Below are positions 10,785 to 14,417 of a DNA stretch of 14,417 nucleotides, piece by piece. The notes below the pieces were generated by a model. The model had not been told where the DNA came from. It was given only the letters and a program-made list of their open reading frames with translations, and did not search any database. Numbering within the stretch: the stretch's first letter is position 1; each line of letters begins with the position of its first letter. The stretch covers positions 1 to 14,417 of the forward strand of contig WFTY01000321.1 in the NCBI GenBank assembly GCA_015485245.1, in the 5' to 3' direction. Source of the DNA: Anaerolineales bacterium. GTDB taxonomy: Bacteria > Chloroflexota > Anaerolineae > Anaerolineales > UBA11858. Both the position numbers and the translations under genes were made by a program.

Positions 10785-10941
10785 GCGCATTTCCATGCAC
10801 AGCTATTTCACCATGCAGCCTCGAATTCGCCGCTCCGCCGCTATCGGTGGGGATGTCCTGCTGTCGCGGAATGCGCCTGTCGTCTGAAAGGTTTAGCTTG
10901 ACCTAAATTTTGCAGCCACGGGTGCATTCCAGCCCCGTGGC
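10785..10941 (+). promoter_or_regulatory. Candidate ribosome-mediated transcription attenuator
   Basis: Four segments can pair in mutually exclusive ways. Segment 1 (GCGCATTTCC, 10785-10794, between the leader Shine-Dalgarno and ATG) pairs with 10868-10876 as nine pairs with one bulged T. Segment 2 (GGAATGCGCCTGT, 10868-10880, the last sense codons of the leader ORF) pairs with segment 3 (10918-10930) as 13 consecutive pairs including two G-U. Segment 3 overlaps five of the eight 5'-arm bases of hairpin 1, whose 3' arm is segment 4 (10934-10941). A ribosome finishing the leader would cover segment 2 and let the terminator form; one held further upstream would leave segment 2 free to disrupt it. 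The pairings were found by eye; no folding or covariation was run. Confidence 0.5.
10795..10887 (+). CDS. Candidate leader peptide, 30 aa
   Basis: A 30-codon ORF starts at the ATG at 10795, with AAAGGAG at 10777-10783 (11-nt spacing, slightly long), and ends in TGA at 10885-10887, 27 bases before the first terminator-like hairpin. The peptide begins MHSYFTMQPRIRRSAAIGG and ends SRNAPVV. It has no run of one amino acid that would mark an amino-acid-biosynthesis attenuator, and no signal peptide or membrane helix. An R-I-R sequence (residues 10-12) follows an internal Met7. Codons 25-29 form segment 2 of the alternative RNA structure. It could instead be a spurious ORF in an untranslated RNA leader; the Shine-Dalgarno sequence and the overlap with the alternative pairing are the reasons to list it. 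Confidence 0.45.
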   Translation: MHSYFTMQPRIRRSAAIGGDVLLSRNAPVV

Positions 10942-10946
10942 TTTTT
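10915..10946 (+). terminator. Terminator-like hairpin 1
   Basis: A perfect 8-bp GC-rich stem (GCCACGGG at 10915-10922, CCCGTGGC at 10934-10941) with an 11-base loop is followed at once by five T residues (10942-10946). This is a textbook intrinsic terminator. It lies 252 bases before hairpin 2's T-run-to-ATG end of the leader region is reached by the downstream ABC gene start at 11140, well inside the leader. Its 5' arm and loop are also the target of the alternative pairing with the end of the leader ORF. Confidence 0.75.
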
Positions 10947-10976
10947 GTTCGCTTGACGCGCGTTCGCGCCGCCTGA

Positions 10977-11008
10977 GCCACGGGAAAAGACCAACCCCGT
11001 GGCTTTTT
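10977..11008 (+). terminator. Terminator-like hairpin 2 (same stem as hairpin 1)
   Basis: The same 8-bp stem recurs exactly 62 bases downstream (10977-10984 with 10996-11003), again with an 11-base loop and five T residues (11004-11008), but with an unrelated loop sequence in its first half. The 19-base 3' portions of the two hairpins differ at a single base up to the T-run and following G. Because the arms are identical, the 3' arm of hairpin 1 can pair with the 5' arm of hairpin 2. A weak 4-bp GC hairpin (10958-10969) lies between them. Confidence 0.7.
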
Positions 11009-11139
11009 GAATCCACCGAGGGCACTAAGGGGATGAATCCCCGCTAGCGTTGAGAAAAAGTCTCAGTCAGATACCGCGTGAACCTTCGCGACCTTCGTGG
11101 ATAGATTTTAGAAACATCAACACATCAAGGAAAACAAAA
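11009..11139 (+). other. Structured 5' leader of the ABC ATPase gene
   Basis: This is the untranslated stretch between hairpin 2 and the ATPase start. It contains a small hairpin GGGGA/TCCCC with loop TGAA (11029-11042), a second one TGAGA/TCTCA with loop AAAAG (11051-11065), neither followed by a T-run, and one CCTTCGCGACCTTCGTGG repeat unit (11083-11100). The end is AT-rich and carries AAGGA (11127-11131), 8 nt from the ATG. I see no known riboswitch or T-box element and no internal promoter. Confidence 0.5.
11083..11100 (+). repeat. CCTTCGTGn-type 9-bp repeat, two units
   Basis: Two tandem 9-base units, CCTTCGCGA and CCTTCGTGG, sit 40 bases before the ATPase start. The same unit type recurs in the ATPase-MFS intergenic region (12007-12033), so this is a dispersed intergenic repeat within the window. 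Confidence 0.5.
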
Positions 11140-11973
11140 ATGGAACCCGCCATCACCGTGCAACGAGTCTACAAACAATTCGGCAAGCCGGGCGCGCCGC
11201 TGTGGAAGCGCGTTTTACGGCGCAACCAGAACGGCGACAACGCCCCAGCCAAGAGAATCGTAATCGCTGTCAACCGTGTCTCTTTTGAAGTACGCCAGGG
11301 CGAGATCTTCGGTGTTTTGGGGCCAAACGGCTCCGGCAAATCCACGCTGATCCGCCTGATTGCCACCTTGCTACTGCCCGACCAGGGCAGGTTAAGCGTC
11401 TTTGGGCATGACGTGGTCGCGGAGCCGCTGACGGTGCAGCGCATCATCAACCGCGTCTCGGTAGAGGCCAGCTTCTTCAAAAAACTCTCTCCGATGGAGA
11501 ACCTGCTCTACGGGGCGCGGCTGTACGGCATGCCCGGAGCGGAGACCAGAAAAAAGGTCGTTGAGATCCTCACCCGCCTGGGGCTGGAGGAGCGTTCGAT
11601 CTTCGCCCCGATGGAAGAGATGTCCCGCGGGATGCAGCAAAAAGTCGCCATTGCCCGCGCTCTGCTGACCAGGCCGCGCGTCCTGCTGCTCGATGAGCCG
11701 ACCACTGGCCTCGACCCGCGCTCCAAGCTAGAAGTGCAGGAGGTCATTGAGGAGCTGCGCGACCAGCACGGCGTCACCATGCTGCTGACCACCCACGACA
11801 TGCACGAGGCCGATGTGCTCTGTGACCGGGTAGCGATTATGGATAGAGGCAAAGTGGTTGCCCTGGGCGCGCCGCAGGAACTCAAAAATTTAGCACGCGG
11901 CGAAAACGGCAACTCGCCCACGTTGGAAGACGTCTTCTTGCAGCTCACCGGCAAGCGGCTGGAGACAGAATAA
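11140..11973 (+). CDS. ABC transporter ATP-binding protein (DrrA/ABC-2 type)
   Basis: The 277-residue protein is the ATPase half of an ABC-2-type exporter. Visible motifs: Walker A GPNGSGKST; signature region MSRGMQQKVAIARALL in place of LSGGQ; Walker B VLLLDEPTTGLD; H-loop TTHD; and the C-terminal TLEDVFLQLTGKRLE typical of DrrA-like ATPases. It has an N-terminal insertion of about 25 basic residues between YKQFG and the first strand. The Q-loop region reads RVSVEASFFKKL, without the usual Gln. The ATG at 11140 is chosen from AAGGA 8 nt upstream and from the MEPAITVQ start; an upstream TTG at 11050 would translate leader hairpin sequence. The cognate permease is probably the gene at 13430, with an MFS gene between them. 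The substrate is unknown; drug, lipid or polysaccharide export are options. Confidence 0.93.
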   Translation: MEPAITVQRVYKQFGKPGAPLWKRVLRRNQNGDNAPAKRIVIAVNRVSFEVRQGEIFGVLGPNGSGKSTLIRLIATLLLPDQGRLSVFGHDVVAEPLTVQRIINRVSVEASFFKKLSPMENLLYGARLYGMPGAETRKKVVEILTRLGLEERSIFAPMEEMSRGMQQKVAIARALLTRPRVLLLDEPTTGLDPRSKLEVQEVIEELRDQHGVTMLLTTHDMHEADVLCDRVAIMDRGKVVALGAPQELKNLARGENGNSPTLEDVFLQLTGKRLETE

Positions 11974-12035
11974 ACCACGAAGTGCACAAAGAATGAAAAA
12001 CAGATTCCCTCGTGACCTTTGTGCCCTTCGTGGTT
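11973..12035 (+). repeat. 19-bp inverted repeat after the ABC ATPase gene
   Basis: The arms AACCACGAAGTGCACAAAG (11973-11991) and CTTTGTGCCCTTCGTGGTT (12017-12035) are complementary at 18 of 19 positions, with a 25-base spacer. The left arm begins at the last base of the ATPase stop codon. There is no T-run, so it is not a typical intrinsic terminator; it could be a processing or stabilising hairpin between ATPase and MFS messages, or a palindromic dispersed repeat. Confidence 0.75.
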
Positions 12036-12072
12036 GGTCTAGAATGCTCCGCGAACTCCGTGTCTCCGCGGT
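12007..12072 (+). repeat. 9-bp tandem repeat units upstream of the MFS gene
   Basis: Three units in a row, CCCTCGTGA, CCTTTGTGC, CCTTCGTGG (12007-12033), form the right arm and flank of the inverted repeat. A second cluster of related units follows: CTCCGCGAA (12047-12055), CTCCGTGT (12056-12063), CTCCGCGGT (12064-12072). The block ends just before the MFS Shine-Dalgarno sequence. Confidence 0.5.
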
Positions 12073-12089
12073 TCACATAAGGACAAATC

Positions 12090-13370
12090 ATGATACTGAC
12101 ACTACCCAAACGCGCCCGCGCCATCTACCACGAATACCCCAGCCAGTTCTGGATCGTGGTCGGCGCCAGTTTTATCGACCGGGTCGGCGGCGCGCTGATC
12201 TTCCCTTTCTTCTCGCTGTACATCACCCAACGCTTCGGTGTGGGGATGACCGAAGTCGGGGTGCTGTTCGCCCTGTTCGCCGCAGCGACTATGGTCGGCA
12301 CCACCCTGGGCGGCGCGCTGACCGATCACATCGGACGCAAGAACGTCATCCTGATGGGTCTGATCATCAGCGGGATGACCAGCCTGGGCATGGGCCTGGT
12401 GACCGAGTTGTGGATGTTTTACGTCATGGGTGTGATCTCCGGGCTGTTCGCCGAGGCCGCCGGCCCCGCGCAGCAGGCCATGCTCACCGACCTGTTGCCA
12501 GAGAAGCAGCGCACCGATGGCTTCGGAATCATGCGCGTTGCCATGAACCTGGCGGTCGCCATTGGCCCGGCGCTGGGGGGGTTGTTGGCCTCGCGCTCGT
12601 ACCTGGGGCTTTTCGCGACAGACACCATCACCAGCCTGATAACCGCCTTCATCCTCCACCGCGCCGTGGCGGAGACGCGCCCTCAAAACGAGGAAGGCGA
12701 GACCGCCACCGAGAACGGGCTAGGGCACACCTTTCGCGGGTACACCATAGTGCTGCGCGACCGGGCTTTTATGGCTTTCATGCTGCTCTCGATTGTGGTC
12801 ACCATCGTCTACGTGCAGATGTACAGCACATTGGCGGTTTATCTGCGTGACATCCACGGCGTACCGGCGCGCGGTTTCGGCTTCATCATGAGCCTGAACG
12901 CGGCTATGGTGGTGGGGCTGCAATTTCCCATCACGCGACGCATCCGCTCCCGCGCCCCGCTAGTGGTAATGGCCGTGGGGACGCTGTTCTACGCTCTGGG
13001 GTTCGGTATGTACGCCTTTGTGGGGACGTTCACTCTCTTCCTACTGGCAATCGCCGTGGTCACCGTTGGAGAGATGCTCATCATCCCTACCTCACAGGCG
13101 GTAGTAGCCGGGTTCGCCCCGGAGGACATGCGCGGCCGCTACATGGCGGTGATGGGATTCTCATGGATGCTCCCCTCCATGATTGGGCCTCTGGGGGCTG
13201 GGCTGATCATCGATCACGCCGACCCGCGCTGGGTCTGGTATCTGAGCGGCCTGCTGGGGATGGCAGCGGCCTTCGGATTCGCCACCTTGCACCAACGATG
13301 GCGGAAGGTCTCCCAACAAGATGTGGCGCGGGCAAACCAGCTTCGGTCGGGAGACCTCACGGATCCCTAA
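12090..13370 (+). CDS. Major facilitator superfamily transporter, 12-TM exporter type
   Basis: The 426-residue integral membrane protein has about twelve hydrophobic segments. The MFS motif A lies between helices 2 and 3 as GGALTDHIGRKN (74-85), with D30-R31 in the first helix (FIDRVGGALIFPFFSLY). A central hydrophilic loop (about 190-212, ETRPQNEEGE and following) separates the six-helix halves. This resembles drug:H+ antiporter-like carriers, which expel small molecules using the proton gradient. The start at 12090 has AAGGA (12079-12083) 6 nt upstream. It lies between an ABC ATPase and an ABC-2 permease, 116 bp after the first and 59 bp before the second, all on one strand. No substrate can be assigned; efflux is inferred from family and context. 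Confidence 0.92.
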   Translation: MILTLPKRARAIYHEYPSQFWIVVGASFIDRVGGALIFPFFSLYITQRFGVGMTEVGVLFALFAAATMVGTTLGGALTDHIGRKNVILMGLIISGMTSLGMGLVTELWMFYVMGVISGLFAEAAGPAQQAMLTDLLPEKQRTDGFGIMRVAMNLAVAIGPALGGLLASRSYLGLFATDTITSLITAFILHRAVAETRPQNEEGETATENGLGHTFRGYTIVLRDRAFMAFMLLSIVVTIVYVQMYSTLAVYLRDIHGVPARGFGFIMSLNAAMVVGLQFPITRRIRSRAPLVVMAVGTLFYALGFGMYAFVGTFTLFLLAIAVVTVGEMLIIPTSQAVVAGFAPEDMRGRYMAVMGFSWMLPSMIGPLGAGLIIDHADPRWVWYLSGLLGMAAAFGFATLHQRWRKVSQQDVARANQLRSGDLTDP

Positions 13371-13429
13371 AGTGCGCTTCCACAATTCAGGCTACTAAAA
13401 CTCGCTTCGAGCCCTTTCGGAGTAACAAT

Positions 13430-14269
13430 ATGACAACAACATCACCTATCATCCATCAATTGCGCGCCTCCTATGCCTTCATGGAGCGCAACGCCAATCT
13501 GGTAAAACGTTACTGGACCTGGGAACTGGTCTGGCTGGTGTATTCCATCGCCAACAGCCTCTCGGTCAGCTTCATTGGCCTGGGGATGGAATATCTGAGC
13601 GGCGAGCAGGCCAATGTGGACGGTGGTTACCTGGTGCTCTACCTGGTCATCGGCACACTGGTCTGGCGCTACCTCTCGACGGTGTTCTATTGGATCACCG
13701 AGTTGATCTCCATTGAACGCTGGGAGGGCACTATCGAATACACCCTGATGGCTCCCATCCACCGCCTGACGCACATGGCCGGGCAGACGATCTTCGCGGT
13801 GATTTACGGCCTGTTCTTCACCGGCGTGATTTTGGGCGTCACCGTGGCGATCTTCGACATCAGCCTGGCGAACGCCAACCTATGGGGCGGAACACTGATG
13901 CTGCTCTCCGGCTGCCTTTCCTTCGTGGGCATCAGCATCATGGCCTCCACGCTGCCGCTGCTCTTCCCGGAGCGCGGCGCGCAGATGACGCACATCATCA
14001 TCGCATTACTGCTGCTGATCTCCGGGGTGTACTACCCTGTGGAGGTGCTTCCCGTGGCTCTGCAACGGCTGGCGGTGCTCAGCCCGGCGACCTATGTGCT
14101 GAAAGGCGTGCGCCTGGCGATGCTGGAAGGCGCCCGCACCCTTGACCTGTGGCCAACCATCTGGCCGACACTGTTGATGGGCGTGGCCTTGATCCCTGCA
14201 GGGCTGTGGGTTTTCGCGCAGGCTGAACGCTATGCCAAGCGGAAAGGGAAATTACACAGAAATGGGTAA
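13430..14269 (+). CDS. ABC-2 type transporter permease
   Basis: The 279-residue protein has about six membrane segments (near 33-52, 68-88, 118-140, 148-172, 178-199, 231-254). The cytoplasmic ABC-2 motif ERWEGTIEYTLMAPIHR (96-112) and the C-terminal SGVYYPVEVLP with LSPATYVLKGVR (188-218) are characteristic. It would form a homodimeric pore driven by the ATPase encoded at 11140. The ATG at 13430 is chosen because CGGAG (13418-13422) lies 7 nt upstream and because earlier in-frame codons overlap the MFS gene out of frame and look non-native. It ends in a basic tail (KRKGKLHRNG). The separation from its ATPase by an MFS gene is unusual. Confidence 0.92.
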   Translation: MTTTSPIIHQLRASYAFMERNANLVKRYWTWELVWLVYSIANSLSVSFIGLGMEYLSGEQANVDGGYLVLYLVIGTLVWRYLSTVFYWITELISIERWEGTIEYTLMAPIHRLTHMAGQTIFAVIYGLFFTGVILGVTVAIFDISLANANLWGGTLMLLSGCLSFVGISIMASTLPLLFPERGAQMTHIIIALLLLISGVYYPVEVLPVALQRLAVLSPATYVLKGVRLAMLEGARTLDLWPTIWPTLLMGVALIPAGLWVFAQAERYAKRKGKLHRNG

Positions 14270-14295
14270 GGAGGAGCAGAGATCAAGCCGCTATA

Positions 14296-14304
14296 TGGTA
14301 CACT
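14296..14304 (+). promoter_or_regulatory. Possible extended -10 element before the HAD gene
   Basis: TGGTACACT closely resembles the TGATACACT element of the leader promoter. It lies 52 bases before the HAD start codon. No -35 is evident, and an adjacent GGAGGAG (14270-14276) has no start codon at usable distance. Confidence 0.3.
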
Positions 14305-14356
14305 CTCCCCAATCACCCAGTCAGCTAACCACTTTACTATCTGATCCTTGCCCCTC

Positions 14357-14417
14357 ATGCCCTCCATAAAATTTCTTCTCTGGGATGTCGGCGGGGTGCT
14401 GCTGCGCACCGAAGACC
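14357..14417 (+). CDS. HAD-superfamily hydrolase, N-terminus only (partial)
   Basis: Twenty codons are visible before the window ends. They encode a hydrophobic first strand followed by WDVGGVLLRTED, which is HAD motif I with the nucleophile Asp at residue 10. The second Asp of the usual DxDxT/V is Gly here, as in the D-x-GGVL subgroup of HAD proteins. No Shine-Dalgarno sequence precedes the ATG, so the start is set by homology alone. Substrate and class cannot be judged from this fragment. It is 87 bp after the permease gene and may have its own promoter. Confidence 0.7.
   Translation, partial: MPSIKFLLWDVGGVLLRTED

Noticed and set aside
11050..11139. N-terminal extension of the ABC ATPase from a TTG at 11050
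   Set aside because: It would translate the TGAGA/TCTCA hairpin and repeat sequence; the ATG at 11140 has a proper Shine-Dalgarno sequence and a family-like N-terminus.
10763..11139. Known riboswitch, T-box, tmRNA or SRP RNA in the leader region
   Set aside because: I looked for a T-box TGGNACC bulge, cobalamin-box sequence and the SRP GGAAGCAGCC-type core and found none; the attenuator reading fits better.
12090..13370. MFS gene as part of a transposable element
   Set aside because: No transposase, no terminal inverted repeats flanking both ends and no target duplication were seen; the palindrome is on one side only.
13163..13429. 89-residue N-terminal extension of the ABC-2 permease
   Set aside because: It overlaps the 3' end of the MFS gene in another frame and shows no membrane or family character; the ATG at 13430 has a Shine-Dalgarno sequence.
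14295..14369. Short 24-codon frame from an ATG at 14295 before the HAD gene
   Set aside because: The nearby GGAGGAG is about 18 nt away, the frame overlaps the HAD start, and the peptide has no features.

Overview
The window is GC-rich and densely packed with genes. It reads as bacterial chromosome, most likely from the phylum Chloroflexota (an Anaerolineae-type lineage). This is inferred from protein character: a SecA of 1386 residues with large insertions, a variant PRPP synthetase, and a meaB plus B12-domain methylmalonyl-CoA mutase pair. No rRNA, tRNA, CRISPR array or insertion sequence was seen, and taxonomy was not tested by search.

Layout. (1) Positions 1-787, minus strand: the N-terminal half of the lipid II flippase MurJ, running off the left edge. 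(2) 788-925: a divergent control region with two consensus extended -10 elements (TGnTATAAT), one for murJ and one for secA, and a degenerate GAC heptad repeat between them. (3) 926-6167, plus strand: a giant secA followed by an adenosine deaminase-family gene. (4) 6171-10669, minus strand: a compact six-gene unit. In transcription order it holds a B12-binding methylmalonyl-CoA mutase subunit, its GTPase chaperone MeaB, a RimJ/RimL-type acetyltransferase, a PRPP synthetase variant, the DNA glycosylase MutM (Fpg), and a small membrane-anchored protein of unknown function with an internally duplicated domain. (5) 10670-11139: a 470-base divergent intergenic region. (6) 11140-14269, plus strand: an ABC ATPase, an MFS exporter and an ABC-2 permease, a putative export operon. 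(7) 14357 onward: the first 20 codons of a HAD-type hydrolase.

The most interesting part is 10733-11140, upstream of the export operon. It holds a plausible plus-strand promoter, a 30-codon leader ORF with a Shine-Dalgarno sequence, and two terminator-like hairpins with identical 8-bp stems, each followed by five T residues. By hand I find mutually exclusive pairings: segment 1 (between the leader Shine-Dalgarno and ATG) with segment 2 (the last codons of the leader ORF); segment 2 with segment 3 (5' arm plus loop of hairpin 1, 13 consecutive pairs including two G-U); and segment 3 with segment 4 (the terminator stem). This is the layout of ribosome-mediated transcription attenuation, here in front of genes for putative exporters. 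It is a structural prediction without alignment support.

Other notable points: murJ is probably leaderless (the -10 element lies 7 nt from its ATG); SecA has about 300 extra residues in its helical scaffold/wing region and an Arg-only C-terminal tail instead of the zinc-binding SEC-C motif; an MFS gene sits between the two halves of an ABC exporter, preceded by a near-perfect 19-bp inverted repeat made of 9-bp CCTTCGTGn-type units.
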